DNA of 56,549 bases from Candidatus Scalindua sp. (GTDB lineage: Bacteria; Planctomycetota; Brocadiia; Brocadiales; Scalinduaceae), in NCBI GenBank assembly GCA_018670825.1, contig JABHIW010000170.1, forward strand, positions 1 to 56,549, given 5' to 3'. Below, piece after piece: positions 1 through 10,191 of this stretch. The stretch's first letter is position 1. Every line of letters begins with the position of its first letter. Under the pieces are notes generated by a model. It had not been told where the DNA came from, did not search any database, and saw only the letters and a program-made list of their open reading frames with translations. Both the position numbers and the translations under genes were made by a program.

Positions 1-1549
1 CGGAGTATTGCCGACTTCATTACCGTCAACAATGATCGTTGCGTTCGAAGGTTTACTTTTTATATTGAGAGAACCGGTCAATTGTTGGAGTATAGCGGTT
101 ATCTGATTTTTCTTATCCGGACTTAGCTCTAGACTTTCACTCCAGTTTTCATACCCTTCCATACTGATTTTTACAAGGTGTTTGCCAGGTACAAGATCAG
201 TTATGTTAGCCGGAGTATTGCCGACTTCATTACCGTCAACAATGATCGCTGCGTTCGAAGGTTCACTTTTTATATTGAGAGAACCGGTTAATATTTGTAG
301 TACCGCATCTAATTGATTTTGCTTATCAGCATTAACTTCCACATTTTCACAGCAGCTTTTATACCCATCCATCTTGACTTCAATTTTGTAGGTACCGGGA
401 AGCAGTTTAGTAATTGTTTTCGGAGCAGGACCTGCTTCTTCGTCGTTAATGAAGATTATTGCACCTGATGGTTTGCTCTTAATATTGAGATATCCTGTTT
501 TTAATTGTAGAATTGCAGTTAAGGAGTTCTCTGTTCCTGGCTCTATATCAACTTCTCTTTTCCAGAGATCGTAACCCTTCATCCTTACTTCTACAGTATG
601 TGTTCCTTTTGCACTGGACATTACAATTTCGGGAGTGGTGCCAATTTCCTTACCATCAAAAAAGATCGTTGCATTCGCCGGATCACTCTCTACCATTAGA
701 GATCCTGTGCTTCTTTGGAGCACTGCAGTTATGACATTCTCTTTGCCTGCTTCAATATTTACGGTCTCACTCCATATGTCGTATTTGTCCATCTGGACTT
801 TTATCTCGTGAGTACCAGGGATTATAGACATTATACTTTCTGGCGTTGTGCCGACATGTTTTTCATCTATAAATATCTTTGCATTCTTCGGCACACTCTT
901 AATACTGACAGAACCGGTCTTGACTTGTAGCATTGCGGTAAAGACCTTCTCCTTGCCGGGTGCAATATTTACACTTTTTTCCCAAACGCTGTACCCATCC
1001 TTCCTCACTTCTATCAAATGCGTGCCATGCGGGACAGATCTCAGGTTTGCAGGAGTAGTACCAATTTCAATGCCGTCTAAAAATATTTTAGACTTTGTTG
1101 GCTCACTGCCTAAAATGATAGATCCATATTCCGTCGTAAGTTCTGCGGTTATAGATGTCTCCTTTTCTGCTTCAATATTTATTTCATTGCCCCATATTTC
1201 ATACCCATCAAGCTTGACTTCAATAAAATATTTCCCCGATTGTACATTATTTATAGTTTCTGGAGTTGTGCCTACTTTGTTACCATCAATGAAAATCATT
1301 GCATTTGTCGGTTCACTTTGTATAGCAATAGAGCCATCTTTTCCTTGAAGTATGGCAGTTAAGGATGTCTCCTTATTTGCCTTAACATCTACGCTTTCAT
1401 TCCAGGAGTCATATCCGTCCATTTTGATTTTCACTTTATATTGACCGGGTAGAATCTGAGTGATGATAGCGGGGGTAACACCTATATTATCACCATCCAG
1501 ATATATCACCGCTGAAGGCGGTTTACTCTTAACCACAATTGATCCTGTG
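1..1549 (-). repeat. Tandem 210-bp coding repeats (PEGA units)
   Basis: The repeat period is exactly 210 bp: the segment starting at position 1 recurs at 211 with only a few changes. Seven complete units and one partial unit are visible. Units nearest the left edge are almost identical, while those nearer the start codon have diverged, suggesting recent unit duplication toward the C-terminus. Confidence 0.85.
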
Positions 1550-1746
1550 TTTAGTTGTCTTGGTGGTGGAGGCTCTTTTGTTTCTTTTTCTGCCGGTGTT
1601 GGTGAGGTCTCATCCGTTTTCGTTCTAAACTCACATGTAGGGCATTTTGGATAATGGGCTTTTTGTCTTCCTCTGCATATGAATATGCTGATTTCGTAGT
1701 TTTCTCCAGGGCAATGACGGTATGACTTTGGGGTATTACTTTCCAT
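1..1746 (-). CDS. PEGA-repeat protein with Cys-rich N-terminus (partial, C-terminus outside window)
   Basis: Open minus-strand frame from ATG at 1746 to the window edge, at least 582 codons without a stop. The first 50 residues carry one early Cys (HCPGENY), then Cys in FICRGR and a CPTC pair, which looks like a small zinc-ribbon; a Pro/Glu-rich linker follows. From about residue 66 it is made of 70-residue repeats, seven complete and an eighth cut by the edge. Each has the PEGA signature: a GSLxIKSxPxxAxI strand, DGxxxGxTP, then PGxHxxxVxMxGYxxW. PEGA domains are beta-rich modules usually found in surface or signalling proteins. There is no signal peptide, so the visible part probably begins in the cytoplasm. 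A membrane anchor or other domain may lie beyond the edge. The family call is firm; the function is unknown. Confidence 0.85.
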   Translation of the reverse strand, partial: MESNTPKSYRHCPGENYEISIFICRGRQKAHYPKCPTCEFRTKTDETSPTPAEKETKEPPPPRQLNTGSIVVKSKPPSAVIYLDGDNIGVTPAIITQILPGQYKVKIKMDGYDSWNESVDVKANKETSLTAILQGKDGSIAIQSEPTNAMIFIDGNKVGTTPETINNVQSGKYFIEVKLDGYEIWGNEINIEAEKETSITAELTTEYGSIILGSEPTKSKIFLDGIEIGTTPANLRSVPHGTHLIEVRKDGYSVWEKSVNIAPGKEKVFTAMLQVKTGSVSIKSVPKNAKIFIDEKHVGTTPESIMSIIPGTHEIKVQMDKYDIWSETVNIEAGKENVITAVLQRSTGSLMVESDPANATIFFDGKEIGTTPEIVMSSAKGTHTVEVRMKGYDLWKREVDIEPGTENSLTAILQLKTGYLNIKSKPSGAIIFINDEEAGPAPKTITKLLPGTYKIEVKMDGYKSCCENVEVNADKQNQLDAVLQILTGSLNIKSEPSNAAIIVDGNEVGNTPANITDLVPGKHLVKISMEGYENWSESLELSPDKKNQITAILQQLTGSLNIKSKPSNATIIVDGNEVGNTP

Positions 1747-2359
1747 AATATAGCTTGAGATAATGTGTCAAGAAGACACTATTTGTTATAAATTGTCAGG
1801 ATATCTGTCATAATACATAGATCTACTTATAACCAGGCTCAAATCTGCCGATAATAGCATATGTGTCGCTGCAATCATTATTATATTATTATAATAACCA
1901 TTTGTAAAATAAAGCTTTACGAAATACTAGAAAATTATTTTTAACAGAAGTAAGTAATGATGAAAAGCATTTTATCACATACAAATTAGTAGTGCAAGTA
2001 TCACATTGTATAGTTTTTCATACATATCAGTCATTACATTAATGCTTTCAGCACTTTTTCATTGGGAAATGTCAGCTTAGATGATGTATTACTACATCTT
2101 TGCTTTGTTTAAGAAAATGATTTCGGTTAAAGTTAATAATTTGTGCCTGCCTGTATCTAATCGAGCAAGAAGTCTGCGGTCACTATAATTTAGAAAATAA
2201 AAGCGTTCAATATAGATTTTAATAATAAAGCGAATGACTTTCGTAACAAAAAAAATGATATTTTTATTTCGCAATGATCCTTCATCGCTATAGTCTTGTT
2301 GATTTTAAAAACAGATTTGTAGTCAATAGGTATTTTGGTAGTATTAAGTATTTCTGAAA
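1747..2359. other. AT-rich intergenic region
   Basis: About 610 bp between divergent genes. It must carry the promoters for the PEGA protein (minus) and uvrC (plus), but no clear -35/-10 pair could be fixed. A 60-codon minus-strand frame at 2092-2274 has biased AT-rich composition and no family features, so it is not called. No RNA gene or mobile element was seen. Confidence 0.4.
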
Positions 2360-4237
2360 ATGATTAAGAGTAAACACGAGAAACTCGCAAGAAAACTGGA
2401 GACTATTCCTACCGGCACCGGGGTGTATATGATGAAGGATACCAGGAACGAGGTTATTTATGTCGGCAAAGCAAAGAACCTTAGAAGTCGTGTCAGGAGT
2501 TACTTTCAGAGTTCCGGTGATGAACGGTTATTTATAAAATTTCTTGTAAAGAGAATTGCTGATATTAACTTTGTTTTGACGGACACAGAGAAAGAGGCTT
2601 TGATCCTTGAAAATAATCTGATTAAACAATTTAAACCTCGATTTAACATCAATCTCCGTGATGATAAGACTTTTGTATCAATCAAGCTGGATATGAATCA
2701 AAAATTTCCCTATCCGGTTATTGTCAGACAGATAGAACCTTCAGCCGACAAAGGTAAGGGGCCAAAAAAGAGTAGTAATATTCTTTATTTCGGACCTTAT
2801 TCTTCATCAAGGGCGGTACGTGAAACACTGAGGTATGTAAACAGTTTATTTCCAATCAGAAAATGTTCTCAAAGTGTCTTCAAAAGCAGAGTGCGGCCTT
2901 GTCTCTACTATCAGATAGGGCAATGTATGGCACCATGTTATGACCAGGTTGATGAAGCAACTTATAGGGAGTTAATAAATGAAATTATCCTGGTCCTTAA
3001 AGGTAAGAACGCTGAGTTGTTGAAGGTCATAAAAAAGAAAATGTGCGACGCATCTGTTGCACTGAAATACGAAAAGGCTGCAAAGTTCAGAGATCGGATA
3101 TTTGCCATAGAAAAAACCGTGGAGAAACAGAAGATCAGCACTCTGGAATTTGTGGATAGGGACGTGTTTGGATATTATGGAGATGGGAATAGTATACAGA
3201 TACAGGCAATGTTTATACGAAACGGTAATCTGGAGGATATTGCATCATATAGATTCTCTACAATCAAAAATACATTAAGTAATGTCTTTTGCTCATTTCT
3301 TAATCAATTTTATGTCCAGACACGATTTATTCCCGATGAAGTTGTGATGCCCGTAGAGAGTGAAGACAGGGAAATCCTGGAAGATCTGTTAAGTGATAAG
3401 AAAGGACATAAAATAAAGGTAATATGCCCAAAAAGGGGAGAGAAGTTTAAACTGTTGGAGATGGCAACAAAAAATGCCGAAAACGCGTTCAAAATTCGCC
3501 AGAAAGTGGGTGATGATATTGACTCCAACATGGCTTCTTTAAAGAAACATCTAGGACTGACAAACATTCCTCAGAAGATGGAATGTTTTGATATATCCAA
3601 TCTTGGGGGTAAGCAGGCTGTCGGGTCAATGGTCACTTTTGAAAATGGCGTACCGGTAAAGAGTAAATACAAAAGATACAAGATCAAGACGGTGTCGCAA
3701 TCCGATGATTACGCTATGATGTACGAGGTATTAACCAGAAGATATACCAGGGCTTTTAAGGAAGATGATTTTCCTGACCTTACGGTTATTGATGGTGGAA
3801 AGGGGCAACTGGGTATAGCCAGAAGGGTATTTGATGAGCTTGGTATTGAAAGGGTAGACTTAATAGCACTTGCAAAAGCAAAGAGAAAAGTGACAGAACG
3901 TGCCGATTCAAAACAGAAGCTTGATGAGCGTATTTTTATAGGTGATAATTCTGATCCGATTGTGCTAAATCAAGACTCTTCGGAATTAAGGCTTCTGGTA
4001 AATATTCGTGATGAGGCCCATCGCTTTGCTTTAGCGTACCACAGGAAACTGAGGAAGGAACAATACTACAAATCACCTCTTGATAAAATTACGGGTATCG
4101 GACAGGTCAAGAAGAAGAATCTGTTAAAACACTTTGGGGATATGCAGAAGATACGCAATGCTTCATTAGATGGACTTGGGGAGGTAAAAAGCATAACTAC
4201 AAAAGATGCAAAGTATATATATAACTATTTTCATTAA
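2360..4237 (+). CDS. uvrC: Excinuclease ABC subunit C
   Basis: UvrC makes both incisions around a DNA lesion after UvrA and UvrB have loaded, in the cytoplasm. The 625-residue length is normal. The N-terminal GIY-YIG nuclease is clear (GTGVYMMKD, then VIYVGKAKNLRSR, about residues 18-50). A Cys-rich stretch lies near residues 172-195. The UVR motif that contacts UvrB is near 225-250. The C-terminal RNase H-like nuclease begins at the MECFDISN motif (about 407) and includes TVIDGGKGQL. A helix-hairpin-helix ends the protein (ITGIGQVKKKNLL). The ATG at 2360 has only a weak ribosome site but is the only start that keeps the whole GIY-YIG domain. The gene stands alone and is convergent with the symporter. 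Confidence 0.97.
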   Translation: MIKSKHEKLARKLETIPTGTGVYMMKDTRNEVIYVGKAKNLRSRVRSYFQSSGDERLFIKFLVKRIADINFVLTDTEKEALILENNLIKQFKPRFNINLRDDKTFVSIKLDMNQKFPYPVIVRQIEPSADKGKGPKKSSNILYFGPYSSSRAVRETLRYVNSLFPIRKCSQSVFKSRVRPCLYYQIGQCMAPCYDQVDEATYRELINEIILVLKGKNAELLKVIKKKMCDASVALKYEKAAKFRDRIFAIEKTVEKQKISTLEFVDRDVFGYYGDGNSIQIQAMFIRNGNLEDIASYRFSTIKNTLSNVFCSFLNQFYVQTRFIPDEVVMPVESEDREILEDLLSDKKGHKIKVICPKRGEKFKLLEMATKNAENAFKIRQKVGDDIDSNMASLKKHLGLTNIPQKMECFDISNLGGKQAVGSMVTFENGVPVKSKYKRYKIKTVSQSDDYAMMYEVLTRRYTRAFKEDDFPDLTVIDGGKGQLGIARRVFDELGIERVDLIALAKAKRKVTERADSKQKLDERIFIGDNSDPIVLNQDSSELRLLVNIRDEAHRFALAYHRKLRKEQYYKSPLDKITGIGQVKKKNLLKHFGDMQKIRNASLDGLGEVKSITTKDAKYIYNYFH

Positions 4238-4277
4238 AATATTTCGCTCTTTGGGAATTGGTTAATAAGTTAGTCCC

Positions 4278-5801
4278 TTATGTAGTCCCTGTTTTCAGTT
4301 CAGGTTCTATGCCTGCATCAATAACTGCTGCCCCGATGGAGTCACCCCATACGTTTATAGTAGTTCTACACCTGTCTAAAAACCAATCAATCATTAATAT
4401 CATAGAAATTCCTTCTATAGGTAAACCTACAGCTTCTAATACAATCACCATTGTTACAAGACCCGCTTCCGGGATACCAGCTGCTCCGATAGCGGCTAAG
4501 GTGGCCGTTAAGAATATTACAAACAGATGTCCCATTCCTAAATCAATACCGTATAATTGAGCGATAAAGATTGCCGCAACCGCTTCATATAAGGCGGTCC
4601 CATCCATGTTGATTGTAGCGCCCAACGGCAATACAAACCCGGCAGCTTTAGGGGAGATTTTATTATTGTCTTCTGCACATTTTATGGTAACCGGCAGGGT
4701 CGCGGAGCTTGATGCCGTACTTAAAGCGGTTAACAGAGCGGTGCTCATTCCTCTGGCATAAGATATGATATTTCGCTTTCCAAAGAATTTCAAGATTAGA
4801 GGAAGAACAACAACTGCATGAATTAACAAACCGGCTATAACCGTAATGGCATAGTACCCTATTTTTTTGAATTCGAGCCCGAACTTTTCAATTCCACCCG
4901 CAGCACCGAGTTTTCCGGCTATTAAGCATGCGATCCCTATAGGTGCGATGAGCATTAAAAGTTGTACGAATTTAAGAATTGTTTCATTCGCTCCAATAAA
5001 AAAATCTATGACCGGTTTTCCTTGTTCACCAAGTGTTGTCAGAATGGCACCAAATATCATTGCAAAAACAATTATTGGTAAGATTTTCGTCTCGGCCATT
5101 GCTTTGACTATATTATTTGGGGCCAGACCTAATAATACATCCTTCAACGTCTCACCAATAGTTTGTCCCTGTTTATCAATAACTTTGTCCGATAACGACA
5201 AATCAAAAACAACACCTTTGCCATTTGCCATTGGACTTGTTCCTACAGCCTTGTGTGTTGATTCATCCTCTTTGACCCAACTACTTACAACAAAAGTTTT
5301 CTCATCTCTATAACCACTGATATTTCCTCTTATATCTTTCTGTTCTTTAAGGATGATCATATACCTTTCATCAAACTTGTTTTTAATTTGAGCGCGTTCG
5401 AAAGTAATCTGATTGCCATCTATAGTGTAAGATAGCTCTGGAAAAGAGAAACCCCCACGCAATTTCAGTTGCTCTTCCTTAGTATCTGCTTTTCCAGGAC
5501 CAATAATAACCACTAAAATAATCCCTATCATCACAGAGATACCTGTTGTTGCCATATAGTAAAGGATAGTTTTTCTTCCTATTCCACCCAATTTTCTGAC
5601 ATCACCCAGACCGGTAACACCTGCGATCATAGAAGTAATGACTAAAGGAATGACAAGCATTTTTAAGTATCCAATAAAGAAATCACCTATGAATGCTACT
5701 TTCTTGCCTGTTTCGGGCAAAAACCCTCCAATAACGATACCGAGAATTATTCCTGCAACCATTAGGAACAGTAGTATTTTTCCAAGTTTTCCGTTGGACA
5801 T
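4278..5801 (-). CDS. Dicarboxylate/amino acid:cation symporter (DAACS/SLC1 family)
   Basis: Inner-membrane secondary transporter of the GltP/DctA type, moving glutamate, aspartate or C4-dicarboxylates with Na+ or H+. The family signatures are present: HP1 hairpin SSSATLPV, TM7 NMDGTA, HP2 GIPEAG and TM8 DRCRTTINVWGDS. At 507 residues it is about 70 longer than GltP. The extra length is a hydrophilic segment at about residues 103-215, between early transmembrane helices and so probably outside the membrane. The start at 5801 is set by an AAGGAG ribosome site a few bases upstream. The gene is monocistronic. The exact substrate cannot be read from sequence. Confidence 0.93.
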   Translation of the reverse strand: MSNGKLGKILLFLMVAGIILGIVIGGFLPETGKKVAFIGDFFIGYLKMLVIPLVITSMIAGVTGLGDVRKLGGIGRKTILYYMATTGISVMIGIILVVIIGPGKADTKEEQLKLRGGFSFPELSYTIDGNQITFERAQIKNKFDERYMIILKEQKDIRGNISGYRDEKTFVVSSWVKEDESTHKAVGTSPMANGKGVVFDLSLSDKVIDKQGQTIGETLKDVLLGLAPNNIVKAMAETKILPIIVFAMIFGAILTTLGEQGKPVIDFFIGANETILKFVQLLMLIAPIGIACLIAGKLGAAGGIEKFGLEFKKIGYYAITVIAGLLIHAVVVLPLILKFFGKRNIISYARGMSTALLTALSTASSSATLPVTIKCAEDNNKISPKAAGFVLPLGATINMDGTALYEAVAAIFIAQLYGIDLGMGHLFVIFLTATLAAIGAAGIPEAGLVTMVIVLEAVGLPIEGISMILMIDWFLDRCRTTINVWGDSIGAAVIDAGIEPELKTGTT

Positions 5802-6040
5802 GAAATTCTCCTTATTTTGTGTCTAACAGGCAAGACTGATAAATAGTTCTTTAACGGACAACACTCTTCAGTTTATCCGGCCAATATATATCAGATAATT
5901 GTCTATAGCAAGGTTTTTTGAGGATATTATCTGCTCATTATTTTCTAATTATTTTTGTAGATAAGTTTTAATAGCAGAATGGAATATAAAAATATTTAGC
6001 TGGATGCATCTAAGATTTTTTTTCAGAAAATATTTCAAAT

Positions 6041-6772
6041 TTACTGTTTAACAGGAACGGCAAGGACAGGGCAGTTGGAATTACGGAGAATCTTTTCCGT
6101 TGTGCTACCACGGAAATTATCCATTAAGCCAACGTGGCCTTGTGTAGTCATGACGATCAGGTCTGTTGAGTGTTCTTTTTCCATAGAAAGAATCTGGTCA
6201 ACGATATTACCCTTGGTGATAACCGTTTTCCATGTCAAATTCTTTTTTGTATATGTTTTAGCTTTCGGAAGATTACTCTCGTCTCCAACATGTAAAAGAG
6301 TAAATGTTGGTTCTTCAGGTTCTAGTATATTCATAAGAGTTGAAGCCGTATCGACTGCTAGCTGTGGATCAGGATTGTGGGCAATGGGTATGAGAATATT
6401 TCTTAAATTGATGTTGCCATCCTTGAGTGAAACAAAACCTTCTGTTCCGTGAGGAACAAACAACGTCATGATTTCTGACTGGCGTGATACAGGTTCTGCA
6501 ACAGCCTTATGCAGTATATGAGAAATTCCGTCTCGCTGATGTGTTGCTAACACAATAAGGTCGGAATGGTTCTTTTCCAGTTGGTGTAAAACTGATCGGA
6601 CGGTATCAGAACTGGAAACAATTTTCTTTTTTATAGAAATCCCGAGGTCTGCTACCTGACTACTGGTACTTCCTGCGGGCAACACTTTCCATTGTTCAAG
6701 AGTTCGTCGAACGCTCGGAAAGTGGTCTACATTGCTGCTATGAGAATCTTGTGTTACATGAAAAAGTTCCAA
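6041..6772 (-). CDS. Universal stress protein, tandem Usp domains, start codon uncertain
   Basis: Two UspA-like domains. The second carries the ATP-binding signature near its end (VMTTQGHVG followed by RGSTTEKILRNSNCPVLAVP). The first ATG/GTG/TTG in frame is a TTG at 6772, which would begin in the middle of the first domain. The same frame is open to a stop at 6917-6919, and that upstream stretch encodes NTVFHPSDFSKASEIAFAHA, an evident Usp first strand and helix. The real protein therefore probably begins upstream at a non-standard codon (for example ATA near 6907), or the gene has lost its start and is decaying. An ATG in another frame at about 6900 runs into a stop at once. Role: a nucleotide-binding stress or regulatory protein in the cytoplasm. 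Confidence 0.8.
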   Translation of the reverse strand: MELFHVTQDSHSSNVDHFPSVRRTLEQWKVLPAGSTSSQVADLGISIKKKIVSSSDTVRSVLHQLEKNHSDLIVLATHQRDGISHILHKAVAEPVSRQSEIMTLFVPHGTEGFVSLKDGNINLRNILIPIAHNPDPQLAVDTASTLMNILEPEEPTFTLLHVGDESNLPKAKTYTKKNLTWKTVITKGNIVDQILSMEKEHSTDLIVMTTQGHVGLMDNFRGSTTEKILRNSNCPVLAVPVKQ

Positions 6773-6916
6773 ATTGGCATTTGCAGCAATAGTTAACTTG
6801 AGAGCATGGGCAAAAGCAATCTCACTCGCCTTCGAAAAATCTGAAGGATGAAAAACAGTATTGAGAGATTCGTTATCGAAATTAGAGTTATTATTTAAAT
6901 CATTTATGGTTTTTAA

Positions 6917-7665
6917 TTAGCAGCATAACTGCTATTGTAAATCGATTAATTTAGGTAGTCGTAAATATTCTTCAAGCTTGCTTGATGGTTAGGACAAACC
7001 AGAGAGCAGAAATAAATTGAAAAGTTTAACAGCTTATCACATTCTAGGTATGATTGTAAACACTATATAGTATTTGTGTCCGCCTGTACAGAACTGCAAG
7101 TTAGGACAAGTAGCGGCATCTTTAGGGTTGCGTGACTAAGGAAAAATCGACATACACCCGCTGGATCATGATAAACGCACGCCCAGGCAGACAGCTACCA
7201 TAATAACAAAAATATAATTGCCTAATTTATGATTGGGTCTCATAAAGCATCCTGCTTTTTTTACTCCTTGTCTGTTGAAAAGTATTTAAGGCAAAAAAAA
7301 AGAGGTGCTTGCATTGGATTCCTCTTGAAAGAGATGACGTCGTCAGACTAGAAATTCATAATATGAATTTTCCATTAGCGTGAGAAACCATTTTCGCCCT
7401 TTGCTCGGCATAGATTATACAAACTGAAGGTTGCGGCCACACAAACCCTCTGCAATGAGGAGATAACAGGAGTATGAATTGATAACAATAAAACGTATAA
7501 CAAGGCGTCCTTCGGTTTAATACAATTTTGTTTGCTTTATTAGATTGGGAGCGTTAAATTTACACTTTTGGATTTAAATGTTGATACACTACCCGTCAAT
7601 TCTCTTTGATTTAGGGATTGGGGGCTATAGGATTGAATACTAACGATTGGAACGGTAAATACCAA
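6917..7665. other. Long intergenic region upstream of the HD-GYP gene
   Basis: About 750 bp with stops in all frames and no gene recognised. A short palindrome (AAATTCAT, 3-nt spacer, ATGAATTT) lies near 7350-7370. A codon-like frame begins with a TTG at 7618 and joins the downstream gene, but these 16 extra codons precede the response-regulator domain and are not needed for it. Confidence 0.4.
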
Positions 7666-10191
7666 ATGACTACTGATGGTAAAAAAATGGACAAACTAAA
7701 GCTACTCATTATTGATGATGATGTCGATCTTTGTAAAAGTTTGAATGATACACTTGAATTGGAAGACTATCTGGTAGAGACTTCTCATACTGCAAAGGAT
7801 GGCATTAAAAAGATCGAACAGGACTTTTATAATATTGTACTGCAAGACATGAAACTACCGGATTCTGATGGTATTGAAGCTTTACAGAAGATCAAGGAAA
7901 TTTCACCGGATATAGAGGTGATCATGTTCACGGCCTTTGCGGCTACAGAAAATGTGATAGAAGCAATGGATAGAGGCGCTTTTTCATATCTACCAAAACC
8001 ATTCGAAATGACAGACCTGATAACTACTCTTAAAAAGGCATGTGAAAGACAATTCTTATTATTTGAAAACCGCAATCTATTTAATCAAATGTCGGAAGGA
8101 AAGAAAGATTGGGAAAACACATTCGATTCTATTTCTGATTTGATTACCATAATCGATGCTGACGCAAATATTGTCAGGTGCAACAAGGCACTTGCCGACA
8201 AAATGTGTTTTAAAACAGGGGACGTTATAGGGGAAAAATGTTACGCGATTTTTCAAAACAGTGATAGCTGTTTGCCAGATTGCCCCGCATTAAAATTGTC
8301 AAATTCTGTGCAAAAAGAAATCAACGATAAGGATAGAATTCTCTTAATGTCCTGTTCGCCTAAATTTGATAAGTCAGGAATCATCACTGGTGTTGTAAAT
8401 ATTGCAAGAGATATCACAGAGCAGAAGTATGCAGAGGAAAAGATACATAAGTTGTCTTGCGCTGTAGAGCAGAGTCCGGTTACGACAGTCATTACGGATA
8501 CTGATGGAAATATTCAATATGTCAATCCTAAATTTTCTCAATTAACAGGATACACTGAGGAAGAAGCTCTCGACCAGAATCCCCGCATTCTTAAATCTGG
8601 CAAGACTTCACCTGGAGAATATAAAAAGATGTGGGATCAGATTTTTTCCGGTAAAGAATGGCATGGAGAATTTTGTAATAAGAAAAAAAACGGTGAGATC
8701 TACTGGGAAAATGCAATTATATCTTCTATCAAAAACAGTGCTGGGGATATTACTAACTTTATTGCCATTAAGGAAGATATTACCAAAGGGAAAAAAATAG
8801 AAGAGGAGCTATTAAGCAGTGAAGAGAGGTTCAGGGCTCTTACGACCAATATACCAGGAGCCGTTTATCGATGTGCAAATGATGACAGTTGGACTATGGA
8901 ATATATGAGTGATGAGATTGAGGAAATTACCGGTTTTCCATCGTCAGATTTTATAAATAACGATATCAGAAGTTATGCCAGCATTATTTATCAGAAAGAC
9001 AACAATTATGTTAGGGACACAATTGCTGAAGGTATCAATGATAAAAAACCTTATACATTAGAATATCGTATTATTGACAAAAACAGACAAATTCATTGGG
9101 TCCTTGAAAAAGGACAGGGCATTTTTAGTGATACTGGTGAGTTGAAATGGCTGGATGGGGTTCTCTTTGATATTACCAAAAAAAGGCTGGCGGCTGAAGA
9201 GTTGAAAGACAGTGACGAAAGATTCCGGGCTATTAGCGCTACAGCAAATGATGCGATTATCATGTTAGATAATATTAGTTGTATTTCATTCTGGAATATA
9301 GCCTCAGAAAGAATATTTGGTTTTACAAAAGGAGAAGTGATTGGAAAAAAAATATCTGAAATAATTATTCCTACCAACTTACGGGCAGACCATATAAAAG
9401 GATTTAAAAGCTTCAGCGATACAGGGCAAGGTGCTGTTATTGGAAAAACAGTAGAATTAACTGCTATTAATAAAAGCGGTATAGAATTTCCTATAGAACT
9501 CTCTCTCTCAGCGGTAAAGATAGATGGTAAATGGAACGCTATTGGAATTATAAGGGATATTTCAGAGCGCAAACAGGCTGAGGAACAAATACAAGAAGGT
9601 GTTGAAAATCTAAAATTAACCTTGGACGGTGTCATCACTGCCCTGGCATTGACAGTCGAGCAGAGGGACCCTTATACTGCCGGTCACCAGCAACGGGTAA
9701 GCCAGCTTGGCTGTGCAATAGCAGAAGAGATGGGAATGACAATGATCCAGGTTGAAGGAGTTCGCACGGCTGGAGTTGTCCATGATTTAGGTAAGATGCA
9801 TATTCCTATTGAGATTCTAAGTAGACCGGGTAAGCTGACTAAGGAAGAATATAATATTGTGAGATCACATGCTCAGGTTGGCTATGACATACTGAAGGAG
9901 ATAGAATTCCCCTGGCCTATTGCTAATATTGTACATCAGCATCACGAAAAGATGGATGGTTCCGGATATCCTCTGGGTTTGTCTCACAGTGCCATCATTA
10001 TGGAAGCAAGGATATTATGTGTGGCAGATGTTGTCGAGGCGATGGCCTCACACCGACCTTACCGGCCGGCTCTCGGTATGGACAAGGCATTGGATGAAAT
10101 CACTCGGGGTAAAGGTTCTCGTTTTGACTCAGATGTTGTGGATTCCTGTCTTACCGTCATTAAAGAGAAAAGTTTCGAGTTTAAACATTAA
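7666..10191 (+). CDS. Response regulator with four PAS domains and an HD-GYP output domain
   Basis: Predicted cytoplasmic c-di-GMP phosphodiesterase, 841 residues. In order: a REC domain (IIDDD acidic pocket, phosphoacceptor Asp at about residue 61 in VLQDMKLP, Lys in YLPKPF), four PAS/PAC modules each ending in a DITE/DITK/DISE-type linker (about 140-610), and HD-GYP. The last has HD in VVHDLGKMHIP (about 706) and the HHExxDGSGYP motif (about 760-769), so the metal and substrate residues are in place. The first PAS contains several Cys and could bind a ligand or metal. The start is taken at ATG 7666; ATG 7687 is also possible, and the upstream TTG at 7618 is less likely. The gene has no partner kinase next to it. 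Confidence 0.92.
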   Translation: MTTDGKKMDKLKLLIIDDDVDLCKSLNDTLELEDYLVETSHTAKDGIKKIEQDFYNIVLQDMKLPDSDGIEALQKIKEISPDIEVIMFTAFAATENVIEAMDRGAFSYLPKPFEMTDLITTLKKACERQFLLFENRNLFNQMSEGKKDWENTFDSISDLITIIDADANIVRCNKALADKMCFKTGDVIGEKCYAIFQNSDSCLPDCPALKLSNSVQKEINDKDRILLMSCSPKFDKSGIITGVVNIARDITEQKYAEEKIHKLSCAVEQSPVTTVITDTDGNIQYVNPKFSQLTGYTEEEALDQNPRILKSGKTSPGEYKKMWDQIFSGKEWHGEFCNKKKNGEIYWENAIISSIKNSAGDITNFIAIKEDITKGKKIEEELLSSEERFRALTTNIPGAVYRCANDDSWTMEYMSDEIEEITGFPSSDFINNDIRSYASIIYQKDNNYVRDTIAEGINDKKPYTLEYRIIDKNRQIHWVLEKGQGIFSDTGELKWLDGVLFDITKKRLAAEELKDSDERFRAISATANDAIIMLDNISCISFWNIASERIFGFTKGEVIGKKISEIIIPTNLRADHIKGFKSFSDTGQGAVIGKTVELTAINKSGIEFPIELSLSAVKIDGKWNAIGIIRDISERKQAEEQIQEGVENLKLTLDGVITALALTVEQRDPYTAGHQQRVSQLGCAIAEEMGMTMIQVEGVRTAGVVHDLGKMHIPIEILSRPGKLTKEEYNIVRSHAQVGYDILKEIEFPWPIANIVHQHHEKMDGSGYPLGLSHSAIIMEARILCVADVVEAMASHRPYRPALGMDKALDEITRGKGSRFDSDVVDSCLTVIKEKSFEFKH

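Noticed and set aside
1..1549. CRISPR-like periodicity at 210 bp
   Set aside because: The repeat is in-frame protein-coding (PEGA units) with an exact multiple of three and no spacers.
2092..2274. 60-codon minus-strand frame upstream of uvrC
   Set aside because: AT-rich composition, no domain or ribosome site, and no neighbour context.
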